Source: Roseomonas sp. HF4 (GTDB taxonomy: Bacteria; Pseudomonadota; Alphaproteobacteria; Acetobacterales; Acetobacteraceae). Taken from it: a DNA stretch of 64,000 bases. Position numbers and translations under genes: made by a program. Below the pieces are notes generated by a model that saw only the letters and a list, made by a program, of their open reading frames with translations, had not been told where the DNA came from and made no database searches. Location: contig NZ_STGD01000007.1 of assembly GCF_005222755.1 (NCBI RefSeq), forward strand, positions 62,001 to 126,000. The letters are read 5' to 3'. Shown here piece by piece: positions 1 through 8,184 of the stretch. Position 1 is the stretch's first letter; each line of letters begins with the position of its first letter.

Positions 1-51
1 GCCGCGCAGATGGCCGCGGTGCTCGACCGGCTGCCGAAGGGTAAGCGCTGA
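1..51 (+). CDS. C-terminal end of an unidentified protein (partial)
   Basis: An open frame runs from the first base to a TGA at 49-51 and encodes the last 16 residues of a protein, ending in PKGKR. The stop shares one base with the ATG of the benE-like gene (TGATG), so the two are probably co-transcribed. The tail is too short to identify. A MarR-type regulator would fit next to a benzoate transporter, but that is a guess. Confidence 0.5.
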   Translation, partial: AAQMAAVLDRLPKGKR

Positions 52-1184
52 TGCAGGCCGTCTCGGCGGGCCTGCTCGCGGGTTTCGTGGGCTTCGCCTC
101 ATCATTCGCGGTGGTGCTGCAGGGGCTTGTGGCGGTGGGCGCTTCGCCGGCGCAGGCGGCTTCGGGGCTGATGGCGGTCTCGGTGGCGATGGGGCTGGCG
201 GGGATCGCGCTGTCGGTCAGGCTGCGCCTGCCCGTGAGCGTGGCCTGGTCGACGCCCGGCGCCGCGCTGCTGGCGGCCACCGCGGCGCCGGCGGGCGGCT
301 TCGCGGAGGCCGTCGGCGCCTTCATCGCCTGCGGCGTGCTGCTGACGCTGGCGGGGCTGTGGAAGCCGCTCGGCCGTGCCGTCGCGGCCATCCCGGCGTC
401 GCTGGCGAATGCGATGCTGGCGGGCATCCTGTTCACGCTGTGCCTCGCGCCCGTGCGCGCGGTGGCGGAGCAGCCGGTCGCGGGGCTGGCGATCGTCGGC
501 GCCTGGGCGGTGGTGGCGCGCGTGAACCGGCTGCTCGCGGTGCCGGCGGCGGTGGCGGTCGCGGTGGGGGTGATCGCCGCCTCGGCGCCGCTCCCGGGGG
601 GCGGCTGGATGCCGGCGCCGGTCTTCGTGATGCCGGGCTTCTCGGTGGCGGCGATGACCGGCATCGCGCTGCCGCTGTTCATCGTGACCATGGCGTCGCA
701 GAACATCCCGGGGCTCGCGGTGCTCTCGGCCAATGGCTTCCGGCCGGCGGCGGGGCCGCTGTTCGCGACGACGGGGGCGTTCAGCATCGCGGCGGCGCCC
801 TTCGGATCCCATGCGGTGAACCTCGCCGCCATCACCGCGGCGCTCTGCGCGGGGGAGGGTGCGGGCCCCGATCCCGCGCGACGCTGGGTCGCGGCGGTGG
901 TGGCGGGGGCCGTCTATGTCGTGTTCGGGCTGCTGGCGGGGGCGGTGACCGTGTTCGTCGCGGCGGCGCCGCCGGTGCTGATCCAGGCGGTGGCGGGGTT
1001 GGCGTTGCTCGGTCCCTTCGGGGGCGCGATGCTGGGCGCGGTGCATGCCCCGCAGGGGCGGGAAGCGGCGCTGGTCTGCTTCGTCGTCACCGCCTCGGGC
1101 GTCGCGTTCCTTGGCATCGGTGGGGCGTTCTGGGGGCTTCTGGCGGGGGGCGGGATGATGCTGCTGGCACGGTGGCGGGCATGA
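51..1184 (+). CDS. benE: BenE-family benzoate/H+ symporter
   Basis: A 377-residue, almost wholly hydrophobic protein with about 11-12 predicted membrane segments rich in Gly and Ala. The N-terminal stretch (GFVGFASSFAVVLQGL near residue 10, and a WSTPGAALL motif near residue 66) is typical of BenE transporters, which bring benzoate into the cell with protons. Its ATG overlaps the preceding stop, and its own stop overlaps the start of the DUF2585 gene by 4 nt, so it lies within an operon. No ring-cleavage or benzoate dioxygenase genes follow here, so benzoate as the actual substrate rests on family membership only. Confidence 0.85.
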   Translation: MQAVSAGLLAGFVGFASSFAVVLQGLVAVGASPAQAASGLMAVSVAMGLAGIALSVRLRLPVSVAWSTPGAALLAATAAPAGGFAEAVGAFIACGVLLTLAGLWKPLGRAVAAIPASLANAMLAGILFTLCLAPVRAVAEQPVAGLAIVGAWAVVARVNRLLAVPAAVAVAVGVIAASAPLPGGGWMPAPVFVMPGFSVAAMTGIALPLFIVTMASQNIPGLAVLSANGFRPAAGPLFATTGAFSIAAAPFGSHAVNLAAITAALCAGEGAGPDPARRWVAAVVAGAVYVVFGLLAGAVTVFVAAAPPVLIQAVAGLALLGPFGGAMLGAVHAPQGREAALVCFVVTASGVAFLGIGGAFWGLLAGGGMMLLARWRA

Positions 1185-1753
1185 GCGCGAGGTGGCTGCC
1201 CTGGGCTGCGATGGCGGGGATCCTCGCGGGCGTCGCGACGATCCAGTTCGCGATCGGGCGGCTGGTGATCTGCGCCTGCGGCTATGTCTCGCTCTGGCAC
1301 GGGGATGTCTGGTCGTCGGGCAATTCGCAGCACCTGACGGACTGGTACACGCTGTCGCACCTGGCGCACGGCTTCATCTTCTACGCGGCGATGCGCTGGC
1401 TGCGCCCGGGCTGGAGCGTCGCCTGGCGCGCGGTGGCCGCGCTGCTCGTCGAAGGCGCGTGGGAAGTGGTGGAGAACACGTCCCTCATCATCGACCGCTA
1501 CCGGGAGGTGACGGCCTCGCTCGACTACTTCGGCGACAGCATCGTGAATTCCTTCGGCGACGGCGTCGCGATGCTGGTGGGCTTCTTCCTCGCGGCACGG
1601 CTGCCGGTCGCGGTGTCTGTGCTCATCGTGATCGGCATGGAGGGCCTGGCCGGCTGGATGATCCGCGACAACCTGGTGCTGAACGTGCTGATGCTGCTCT
1701 GGCCGGTCGAGGCGGTGCGCGAATGGCAGATGCAGGGGGCGCCGAGGCCCTGA
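1181..1753 (+). CDS. DUF2585 (UPF0314) membrane protein
   Basis: A 190-residue inner-membrane protein with about five hydrophobic segments. The conserved core is present: a CACGYVSLWHG stretch near residue 30, NSQHLTDWYTLSHLAHG near residue 45, and ENTSLIIDRYREVT followed by DYFGDSIVNS near residue 95. These match the uncharacterised UPF0314/DUF2585 family of alphaproteobacteria. I chose the ATG at 1181 because it makes a 4-nt ATGA overlap with the benE stop; the frame stays open far upstream, but that part is only a shadow of benE. The next gene converges, with one base between the stops. No function is known for the family. Confidence 0.88.
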   Translation: MSARWLPWAAMAGILAGVATIQFAIGRLVICACGYVSLWHGDVWSSGNSQHLTDWYTLSHLAHGFIFYAAMRWLRPGWSVAWRAVAALLVEGAWEVVENTSLIIDRYREVTASLDYFGDSIVNSFGDGVAMLVGFFLAARLPVAVSVLIVIGMEGLAGWMIRDNLVLNVLMLLWPVEAVREWQMQGAPRP

Positions 1754-1754
1754 G

Positions 1755-2186
1755 TCAGGGCAGGACCCACTTCATGACATGCCGCCCGGCCAGCACGGTC
1801 TCGCCGCGCTGGTTCGTGACCGCGATCCGGCTGTCGCTGCGGCGCGCCGCGGGATCCAGCGCCTCGACCGTATAGAGGGCCGCCAGCGTGTCGCCCACGA
1901 AGGCGGGCTTCAGGAAGCGCACCCGGTCGTAGCCGAGGGAGGCCGGCGTGCCCTCGGCCCCCGCAGCGATCGACCGCTGCGCGATCATCGAGGCGCAGGT
2001 GGAACAGAGCCCGAGCACCAGCGCGCCATGCGCGATGCGCGCGCCGAAGGCCGTACCGCCCGCGTAGTCGGCATCCATGTGCAGCGGGTCGAAATCCCCC
2101 GTGATGGCGGCGCAGAGCGCGATGTCCATGTCCGTGACGGTGCGCGCGAAGCGGACGCTGTCGCCGATGGCGAGCCCGAAGCGCAT
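1755..2186 (-). CDS. MaoC-like (R)-specific hydratase
   Basis: A 143-residue single hot-dog-fold protein. The hydratase-2 signature GDFDPLH at residues 30-36 places the catalytic pair at Asp31 and His36, the same spacing as in PhaJ-type (R)-enoyl-CoA hydratases. HGALVLGL near residue 53 is the usual helix motif. Such enzymes hydrate trans-2-enoyl-CoA or mesaconyl-type CoA esters in the cytoplasm. It stands alone, divergent from the 2-hydroxyacid dehydrogenase (62-bp gap) and convergent with the DUF2585 gene, so its pathway cannot be read from context. Confidence 0.88.
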   Translation of the reverse strand: MRFGLAIGDSVRFARTVTDMDIALCAAITGDFDPLHMDADYAGGTAFGARIAHGALVLGLCSTCASMIAQRSIAAGAEGTPASLGYDRVRFLKPAFVGDTLAALYTVEALDPAARRSDSRIAVTNQRGETVLAGRHVMKWVLP

Positions 2187-2248
2187 GGCCCGTGTTCCCT
2201 TCCCGGTCGGACAGGATAGGCTGCCCGCAACGAGGGAAGGAAGCGACC

Positions 2249-3250
2249 ATGCTGCGCGTGTTCCTGGCGCATACGCCGGAGATGTTCGGGGGGTACTACG
2301 GCGCCCGCGCGCTCGCGGCGCTTGCGCGCCATGCCGAGGTGATCCGCAACCCTGGCGACACCGTGCTCTCCGGCGCAGCGCTCGCCGAGGCCGCGCGCGG
2401 CTGCCAGGCGATCGTGGCCGACCGCGCGACGCCCGGCACGGCCGCGACCTTCGCCGCCGCGCCCGACCTCGTCGCCTTCCTGCGCGTCGCGGTCGATATC
2501 AGCACCATCGACGTGCCGGCGGCGAGCGCGGCGGGCGTGCTCATCACGCGCGCCACGCCCGGCTTCGTCGACAGCGTCACGGAACTGGCGCTGGGCTTCA
2601 TGGTGGACCTGGCGCGTGACGTCTCCGGGCATGTGCAGGCCTATCGGCGCGGCGAGGAGCCCGCCGGGCGCATGGGCCTGCAACTCAGCGCCGCGACGCT
2701 CGCCATCATCGGCTACGGGCGGATCGGGCGGCGGCTGGCGGAGGTGGCGCTGGCGCTCGGCATGCGCGTGGTCGTGAGCGATCCCTTCGCGGCGGTCGAC
2801 GACCCGCGCATCGCGCAGGCGCCGTTCGAGGAAGCGCTGGCCGCGGCCGACATCGTCGTCTGCCTCGCAATCTCCGATGCCGCGACGCGCGACCTGTTCG
2901 GCGCCGCGGCCTTCGCGCGGATGCGGCCGGGGTCGCGCTTCATCAACCTCTCGCGCGGGGAACTGGTGGATGAACGCGCGCTGGAGGCGGCGCTCGACAG
3001 CGGGCACCTTGCCGGCGCCGCGCTCGATGTCGGGCGCGCGGCGGACCAGCGGCCCTCGGCCTTCCTCGCGCGCCGCGCCGACGTGATCGCGACGCCGCAT
3101 GTCGCGGGCATGACGCCCGAAGCCATGGAGCACCAGGCGATGGACACGGTCCGCCAGGTGGCGGCGCTGGCGCGGGGCGAGATGCCCGACGGCGCCGTGA
3201 ACGCCGCGGCCGCGCATCGCCTGGCGCGGATCGGGGTCAGCGCGGCATGA
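2249..3250 (+). CDS. D-2-hydroxyacid dehydrogenase family oxidoreductase, variant active site
   Basis: A 333-residue cytoplasmic NAD(P)-dependent enzyme. The Rossmann motif GYGRIG lies at 155-160, the substrate-binding Arg at 236 (LSRGELV) and the catalytic His at 284 (TPHVAG). The usual catalytic Glu after the ALDV motif is not seen: the sequence reads DVGRAADQRPS at 260-270, with Asp266 nearby. Start: the ATG at 2249 follows a GGAAGGAAG ribosome site; an in-frame start at 2192 would add 19 unlikely residues. The stop overlaps the next gene by 4 nt. The group is 3-phosphoglycerate/hydroxypyruvate dehydrogenase-like; the true substrate is unknown. Confidence 0.85.
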   Translation: MLRVFLAHTPEMFGGYYGARALAALARHAEVIRNPGDTVLSGAALAEAARGCQAIVADRATPGTAATFAAAPDLVAFLRVAVDISTIDVPAASAAGVLITRATPGFVDSVTELALGFMVDLARDVSGHVQAYRRGEEPAGRMGLQLSAATLAIIGYGRIGRRLAEVALALGMRVVVSDPFAAVDDPRIAQAPFEEALAAADIVVCLAISDAATRDLFGAAAFARMRPGSRFINLSRGELVDERALEAALDSGHLAGAALDVGRAADQRPSAFLARRADVIATPHVAGMTPEAMEHQAMDTVRQVAALARGEMPDGAVNAAAAHRLARIGVSAA

Positions 3251-4266
3251 TCGGGGTCGGCATCGTCGGGCTGGGCCTCGCGGTGAAGCCGCATGCGCTG
3301 GCGCTGCGCGACCTCGAGGCGGCCGGGCGAGCGCGGGTGGTGGGCGGCTTCGCGCCCTCCGCGGACCGCCGCGCGGCCTTCGCCGCCGCCTGGCACTGGC
3401 CCGCCTTCGACAGCCTGGACGCGCTGCTGGCCGCACCGGCCCTCGACCTCGTCGTGATCCTGACGCCGCCGCGCACGCACCTGCCCCTGGCGGAACAGGC
3501 GTTGGCGGCGGGCAAGCACCTGCTGGTGGAAAAGCCGGTCGAATGGGACGCGGCGCGCGCGGCGGCGCTGGCCGACGCCGTCACCCGCGCCGGGCGACGG
3601 GCCGGCGTGGTGTTCCAGCACCGGTTCCGCCCGGCGGCCCGGCGGCTGAAGGCGGTGCTCGAGGATGGCGCGCTCGGTCGCGTCCTGTCCGCCTCCGCGT
3701 CCATCCGCTGGTGGCGCGACGACGCCTATTTCGCGACGCCCGGGCGCGGGACGAAGGCGCGCGACGGCGGCGGCGTGCTGCTGACCCAGGCGATCCACAC
3801 GCTCGACCTGCTGCTGCACCTGGCCGGGCCGGTCGAGAGCGTGATGGGCATGGCCTGCAATTCGGGCCTGCGCGCGGTCGACACCGAGGACGTCGCCGCC
3901 GCCGCGCTGCGTTTCGCGAACGGGGCGATCGGCGCGGTGGACGCGACCACGGTCGCGCGCCCGGGCTTTCCGGAACGGATCGAGATCGCCGGCACGCAGG
4001 GCTCGGCTGTGCTGGTCGCCGAGCGTCTGGACCTGCACGTCGCGGGCCGCGCGCCGGAGGTGATCGACCACGGCAGCGCCGGCGGCGGCGGCGCCGACCC
4101 CATGGCCTTCGACCACGGGCCGCATCGCGCCATGATCGCCGAGATGATCGACGCGGTCGCGGAGCATCGTGCGCCTGCCAACGACATCGCGACCGGCCTG
4201 CTGGTGCAGCGGCTGATCGAGGCCTGGCTCCGCAGCAGCGCGACCGGGCGGGCGGAGGCGCCGTGA
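3247..4266 (+). CDS. Gfo/Idh/MocA family oxidoreductase
   Basis: A 339-residue protein with an N-terminal Rossmann fold (GIVGLGLAV at residues 4-12) and the EKPVEW motif near residue 98, whose Lys is the usual catalytic residue, followed by the alpha/beta domain that binds sugar or cyclitol substrates. It is the middle gene of a tight three-gene operon with ATGA overlap upstream and GTGA overlap downstream. Enzymes of this family oxidise or reduce sugars, inositols or related polyols with NAD(P). The neighbours (2-hydroxyacid dehydrogenase, AroE-like enzyme) suggest a polyol, quinate or shikimate-type substrate, which is inference. Confidence 0.88.
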   Translation: MIGVGIVGLGLAVKPHALALRDLEAAGRARVVGGFAPSADRRAAFAAAWHWPAFDSLDALLAAPALDLVVILTPPRTHLPLAEQALAAGKHLLVEKPVEWDAARAAALADAVTRAGRRAGVVFQHRFRPAARRLKAVLEDGALGRVLSASASIRWWRDDAYFATPGRGTKARDGGGVLLTQAIHTLDLLLHLAGPVESVMGMACNSGLRAVDTEDVAAAALRFANGAIGAVDATTVARPGFPERIEIAGTQGSAVLVAERLDLHVAGRAPEVIDHGSAGGGGADPMAFDHGPHRAMIAEMIDAVAEHRAPANDIATGLLVQRLIEAWLRSSATGRAEAP

Positions 4267-5039
4267 CCATCACCGGCGCGACGCGCCTGTTCGGCATCCT
4301 GGGCGACCCCGTGGCGGTCGTGCGCAGCCCCGCCTGGTGGAATGCGCTGTTCGCGCGCGCGGGGCGCGATGCGGTGTTCCTGCCCTTCCAGGTGAGCGCG
4401 GCGGACCTCCCGCGCGCCTGGGCGGGGCTCACGGCGATCGGCAACCTCGATGGCCTGGTGCTGACCATGCCGCACAAGCAGGCGGTTCTGCCGCTGCTCG
4501 ATGCCCTGGGGCCGGCCGCGCGGCTGGTCGGCGCGGCGAACACGGTGCGCCGCCTGCCGGACGGAAGCTGGGAAGGAGACATGTTCGACGGCGAGGGCTT
4601 CGTCGCCGGGCTGCGCGCGCAGGGCATCGCGCCGGAGGGGCGGCGCGTGCGGCAGGTCGGCTGCGGCGGGGCGGGACGGGCGATCGCGTTTGCCCTGGCG
4701 CGGGCGGGCGTCGCTGCCCTGGCGCTGGAGGATGCGGCGCCGGGCCGTGCGGCGGCGCTGGCGGCGGAGGTCGTCGCCGCCTTCCCCGGCGTTGCGATGG
4801 CGGGCGTGCCCGACCTGCTGGTGAACGCGACGCCGACGGGCCTCGCGCCCGGGGACGGCATGGTGTTCGATGCGTCGCTGCTGGCCCCGCGCGTCGCTGT
4901 GGCCGACGTGATCCCCAACCCCGAGGTCACGCCGCTCGTCGCCGCCGCGCGCGCTGCCGGCTGCACCGTCGCGACCGGCCGCGACATGTTCGAGGGCCAG
5001 GCGCGGCTGGCCGCCGCCTATTTCGGCATCGCCGCCTGA
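4263..5039 (+). CDS. Shikimate/quinate dehydrogenase-like protein (AroE family)
   Basis: A 258-residue AroE-fold protein. Lys72 (TMPHK) and Asp109 (DGEGF) form the catalytic dyad, GAANTVRR at 90-97 and the nucleotide loop GCGGAGRA are present, and a C-terminal GQARLAA carries the conserved Gln. The substrate-clamping HSxSP motif is altered to VVRSP at 19-23, so the first Ser is lost; this points away from the housekeeping shikimate enzyme. The GTG start at 4263 gives a GTGA overlap with the Gfo/Idh/MocA gene. Its 3' end overlaps the convergent tctA stop by 22 bp. It probably acts on a shikimate/quinate-like compound in the three-gene pathway. Confidence 0.85.
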   Translation: MTITGATRLFGILGDPVAVVRSPAWWNALFARAGRDAVFLPFQVSAADLPRAWAGLTAIGNLDGLVLTMPHKQAVLPLLDALGPAARLVGAANTVRRLPDGSWEGDMFDGEGFVAGLRAQGIAPEGRRVRQVGCGGAGRAIAFALARAGVAALALEDAAPGRAAALAAEVVAAFPGVAMAGVPDLLVNATPTGLAPGDGMVFDASLLAPRVAVADVIPNPEVTPLVAAARAAGCTVATGRDMFEGQARLAAAYFGIAA

Positions 5040-6523
5040 CGGCGCCCGAACAGGCGCCCGATCCCGGGGATCGACCACAGCGCCGCGGCGAGCGTGAGTG
5101 CGCAGAGCGCCATGCTGATCGGCCGCGTGAAGAACGGCGTCAGGTCGCCGCCCGAAAGCACCAGCCCGCGCAGCAGGTTCTTGTCGAGCAGGTCGCCGAG
5201 CACGATGCCGAGCACGAGCGGCGCCATCGGGAAGCGCAGTTCGCGCAGCACGAAGCCGACCAGCCCCGCCCCCAGCATCACCCAGATGTCGAACAGCCGT
5301 GACGTGATGGCGAAGGCGCCGACGGTGCACAGCACGAACACCACCGGCATCAGGCGTTCGCGCGGGATCAGCAGGATCCAGAGCAGCGGCTTCACCAGCA
5401 CCAGGCCGTAGAACAGCTTCACCATGTCCGCCACGATCAGCATGGCGACGATCTGGTAGATGAACTCCGGCGACGTGATCGCGAGCATCGGCCCGGGATT
5501 GAGGCCGTGGATCATCATCGCCGCCATCAGCACCGCGGCCGGCGCCGAGCCCGGCACCGCCAGCGTGAGGACGGGGATGATGGCGCCGGGCACGCAGGCG
5601 CTCTCGCCCGTCTCGGCGGCCATCAGGCCCTCGACGCTGCCTTTCCCGAACTGCTCGCGCTCGGCGCTCGCGCGTTTGGCGGCGGCGTAGGAGGTCCAGG
5701 CGGCGATGTCCTCGCCCAGGCCGGGCATGGCGCCGATTAAGGTGCCGAGGGCGCCGGACCGGAAGATGGTGCGCCAGTACTTCGCGATGTCGGACAGGCG
5801 CGGGATGACGCTGTCGATGGTGGACGACACCGCCTTCACGGCCGGTCCACGCATGGAGGACAGCACCTCCGCCACGCCGAACACGCCAACCAGCACGGGC
5901 AGCAGGCCGAGCCCGCCGGCGAGGTCGCCATTGCCGAAGGCGAAGCGCGGGTAGGCGTGGTTCGCCTCCTGACCGATGGTCGCGACGAACAGGCCGAGGA
6001 AGCCGGCGATGTAGCCCTTCAGCGGGTCGCCGCCGGACAGCGAGCCGGCGATGATGATGCCGAACATCGCCACCCAGAACATCTCGTAGGAGCCGAACTG
6101 CAGCGCGAATTCCCCGAAACTCGGCGCGAACAGCGCGAGGATCAGCGTGCCGAACAGCGTCCCGAGCCAGGATCCCGTCGTCGAGATGCCCATCGCCCGC
6201 CCCGCCAGCCCCTGCCTTGCGAGCGGATAGCCGTCGAGCGTGCTGGCCGCGCTGGCCGGCGTGCCCGGGATGTTCAGCAGGATGGCGCTGCGCGACCCGC
6301 CGTAGATCGCGCCCACATAGACGCAGACCAGGACCATCATCGCGACGTTCGGCCCCATGCCGAAGGTCAGCGTGGTCAGCAGCGCCACGCCCATGGTCGC
6401 GGTCAGGCCCGGCAGGGCGCCGATGACGATGCCGATCAGCACGGCCCAGAGCGCGTGGAAGGCGGCGCCGCCGGCGAAGACATGGGCGAAGCCGCCCGCG
6501 AGCATGCCGAGCGCGTCGGTCAC
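5018..6523 (-). CDS. tctA: Tripartite tricarboxylate transporter large permease TctA
   Basis: A 501-residue membrane protein with about 12 hydrophobic segments, the normal TctA length. It carries two family hallmarks: GALPGLTATMG near residue 33 and the GSRSAILLNIPGTPASAAST block near residue 75. TctA forms the transport channel for carboxylates delivered by the periplasmic TctC receptor. The GTG start at 6523 overlaps the tctB stop by 4 nt (GTGA); the open frame extends upstream to 6640 but that part lies inside tctB. It is the last gene of the tctC-tctB-tctA operon. The substrate is not predictable from sequence. Confidence 0.93.
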   Translation of the reverse strand: MTDALGMLAGGFAHVFAGGAAFHALWAVLIGIVIGALPGLTATMGVALLTTLTFGMGPNVAMMVLVCVYVGAIYGGSRSAILLNIPGTPASAASTLDGYPLARQGLAGRAMGISTTGSWLGTLFGTLILALFAPSFGEFALQFGSYEMFWVAMFGIIIAGSLSGGDPLKGYIAGFLGLFVATIGQEANHAYPRFAFGNGDLAGGLGLLPVLVGVFGVAEVLSSMRGPAVKAVSSTIDSVIPRLSDIAKYWRTIFRSGALGTLIGAMPGLGEDIAAWTSYAAAKRASAEREQFGKGSVEGLMAAETGESACVPGAIIPVLTLAVPGSAPAAVLMAAMMIHGLNPGPMLAITSPEFIYQIVAMLIVADMVKLFYGLVLVKPLLWILLIPRERLMPVVFVLCTVGAFAITSRLFDIWVMLGAGLVGFVLRELRFPMAPLVLGIVLGDLLDKNLLRGLVLSGGDLTPFFTRPISMALCALTLAAALWSIPGIGRLFGRRQAAMPK

Positions 6524-7050
6524 GGCAGGCGCAGCAGGAACAGCTTCTCGAACACGAGCATCACGGCGAGCCCGGTGCCGAGGCCGATCGCCGCCGCCTC
6601 GGCCACGCGCCGGGCGCGCCGCGACGGGTCCTCGTTCCACTCGAAGGCCGTGGTGAAGGCGAAGACGAACAGAGCGGAGGCCAGCCAGAAGGGCGCCCGT
6701 CCGACCAGCACGCCCGCATAGGTCACGCCGAGCACGGCCGCGAGCGCGAGCCGCCGCCCGTCCCCGCCGCCCTGCGCCACCGGCCCGCGCGCGGCGAGGC
6801 CGCCGCGGCGCAGCGCGCGCACCCCGAGCAGCACGGACAGCAGCGCGATCATGCTGCCATGGAAACCGGGCACGATGCCGGGCGCGGTCAGCCCCGTGCC
6901 CGACTGCGCGACGAAACGCGGCATCTGGAAGGCGTGCGCCACGATGGCGACACCCAGCACGAACAGCACCGCGGCGGTCACGAGGTCCGCGCGCGGGGAG
7001 GCCGGCGCCTTCTCGCCCGAGAAGGGAGAAGGCGCCTCCGCCTCGCTCAA
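6520..7050 (-). CDS. tctB: Tripartite tricarboxylate transporter small permease TctB (start uncertain)
   Basis: A small membrane protein with four hydrophobic segments, lying between tctC and tctA as in classical tct operons. Two starts are possible. TTG at 7050 makes a TTGA overlap with the tctC stop and gives 176 residues. GTG at 6981 gives 153 residues beginning right at the first membrane segment and leaves an 11-bp hairpin (7004-7036) as a non-coding spacer. Neither has a good ribosome site. The longer version adds a Pro/Ser/Ala-rich tail encoded by the hairpin. TctB is thought to support the TctA channel. Confidence 0.78.
   Translation of the reverse strand: MSEAEAPSPFSGEKAPASPRADLVTAAVLFVLGVAIVAHAFQMPRFVAQSGTGLTAPGIVPGFHGSMIALLSVLLGVRALRRGGLAARGPVAQGGGDGRRLALAAVLGVTYAGVLVGRAPFWLASALFVFAFTTAFEWNEDPSRRARRVAEAAAIGLGTGLAVMLVFEKLFLLRLP
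7004..7036. promoter_or_regulatory. Perfect 11-bp inverted repeat at the tctC-tctB junction
   Basis: GGCGCCTTCTC at 7004-7014 is repeated inverted as GAGAAGGCGCC at 7026-7036 around an 11-nt loop that itself contains TCTCGcccGAGA symmetry. It lies just after the tctC stop. It could be a transcript-processing or partial-termination hairpin that keeps the abundant receptor mRNA above the permease mRNA. If tctB starts at TTG 7050 it is coding instead. Confidence 0.5.
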
Positions 7051-8066
7051 AGTCGGGCGATCCCGAGCGTATCGGGGGAGACGCGCGCCTTCCCGCCGTC
7101 GAAATAGAGCCAGGCGGTCTGGCGGACCATCTTCCACGCCTCGTCGTGCGCGGCCTGGCCGAAGATGGGCGCGAACAGCGCGGCGCGGCTGTTCGCGTAG
7201 TCCTTGAGGCGCTGCGAATTGGCGATGGTGTTGCGCCAGATGCCCTGCATGGTCTGCACCACGTTGTCCGGCACGCCCTTGGGCGACCAGATGCCGAAGT
7301 AGTTGGCCGGCGCCGGGATGTCCGGCAGCCAGCGCCGCACGGACGGCACCTCGATGGCCGGCGTGCTGCCCTGCGCGGCCAACGTGACCGGCGTCTCGTT
7401 CTGCACCGCGAGCGGGATCAGGCGGCGCGCGCGGATCATCTCGGCCGCTTCCACCAGCAGCACTGCGCCGAGCGGCGTTTCCCCCGACACGGTCGCGATC
7501 ATCGCCGGGTTGCCGCCGTCATAGGTCGCGTGGCGGTACTGCAACTGCGTCGCCGCGCGCAGCGCCTCCATCATGTTGTGGCCGGCCGAGGAGACGCCGG
7601 CGGTCGCGACGCCGATGCCTTGCCCGCGCGACTTCAGCGCCTCCAGCGCCGCGCCGAAGTCGCGGAAGCCGGCCTGCGGGTTGGCCACCAGCACGTTTAC
7701 GTTGGCCACCGCGAAGAAGAGGTTCCAGTCGGCCAGCGCGGTGTCGAGCAGGCCGAGCACCTTGTAGCAGCCGACATCGACCGCCGCGCCGGCGGCCCAG
7801 GTGAGGCCATCCTTCGGCGCCTCCAGCGCGTTGCGCGTACCGATCGAGCCCGAGGCGCCGGGCTGGTTCACCACCACGACACGCTGGCCGAGCGGCCCCT
7901 CGATCTCGGCCGCCACGATGCGCGCCATCTGGTCGGTCGACCCGCCCGCGGCCCAGGGCACGATGATCGTCACGGGACGGTCGGGCCGCCAGGCGCCCTG
8001 CGCGCGGAGCGTCGCGGGAGCCGCCATCCCGGCGGCCGTGGCGGCGAGGAGATGCCTGCGAAGCAT
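7047..8066 (-). CDS. tctC: TctC/Bug-family periplasmic substrate-binding protein
   Basis: A 339-residue exported receptor. The N-terminus MLRRHLLAATAA followed by a short Ala-rich stretch ending LRAQ is a signal peptide with twin Arg, and mature sequence begins WRPDRPVTIIVPWAAGGSTD, the usual Bug opening. Bug proteins bind carboxylates and hand them to TctAB. The ATG at 8066 follows a GGAAGGG ribosome site; the longer open frame to 8144 has no support. It is the first gene of the tctC-tctB-tctA operon, and a 20-bp palindrome about 55 bp upstream may be its operator. The ligand is unknown. Confidence 0.9.
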   Translation of the reverse strand: MLRRHLLAATAAGMAAPATLRAQGAWRPDRPVTIIVPWAAGGSTDQMARIVAAEIEGPLGQRVVVVNQPGASGSIGTRNALEAPKDGLTWAAGAAVDVGCYKVLGLLDTALADWNLFFAVANVNVLVANPQAGFRDFGAALEALKSRGQGIGVATAGVSSAGHNMMEALRAATQLQYRHATYDGGNPAMIATVSGETPLGAVLLVEAAEMIRARRLIPLAVQNETPVTLAAQGSTPAIEVPSVRRWLPDIPAPANYFGIWSPKGVPDNVVQTMQGIWRNTIANSQRLKDYANSRAALFAPIFGQAAHDEAWKMVRQTAWLYFDGGKARVSPDTLGIARL

Positions 8067-8120
8067 GTCTTGACCCTTCCCTTTGCTGCGCGCGCCGCGT
8101 GATCCGCGACGTCCCGTGTG

Positions 8121-8140
8121 CGGTAACCCGCTGGTTACCG
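8121..8140. promoter_or_regulatory. Putative operator upstream of tctCBA
   Basis: CGGTAACC and GGTTACCG form a perfect 8-bp inverted repeat around CGCT. It ends 55 bp before the tctC start, inside the 118-bp gap between the GNAT gene stop and tctC. Its size and symmetry suit a dimeric repressor or activator. No regulator gene is adjacent, so the protein is unknown. Confidence 0.5.
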
Positions 8141-8184
8141 GCATGGTGCGGCTGTCCTTCCGCCCGCGTCAAGCGCAGGCCGGG

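Noticed and set aside
51-1046. A 314-codon minus-strand frame opposite benE
   Set aside because: Nearly all Arg, His, Gln and Asp; benE has coherent membrane segments instead.
6981-7137. The longest open version of tctB, starting at 7137
   Set aside because: It would overlap tctC by about 90 bp and add residues unlike any TctB; TTG 7050 or GTG 6981 fits better.
8168-8177. GTCAAGCGCA as a third LacI-type site near tctC
   Set aside because: Only the left half of the palindrome matches; the right half is unrelated.
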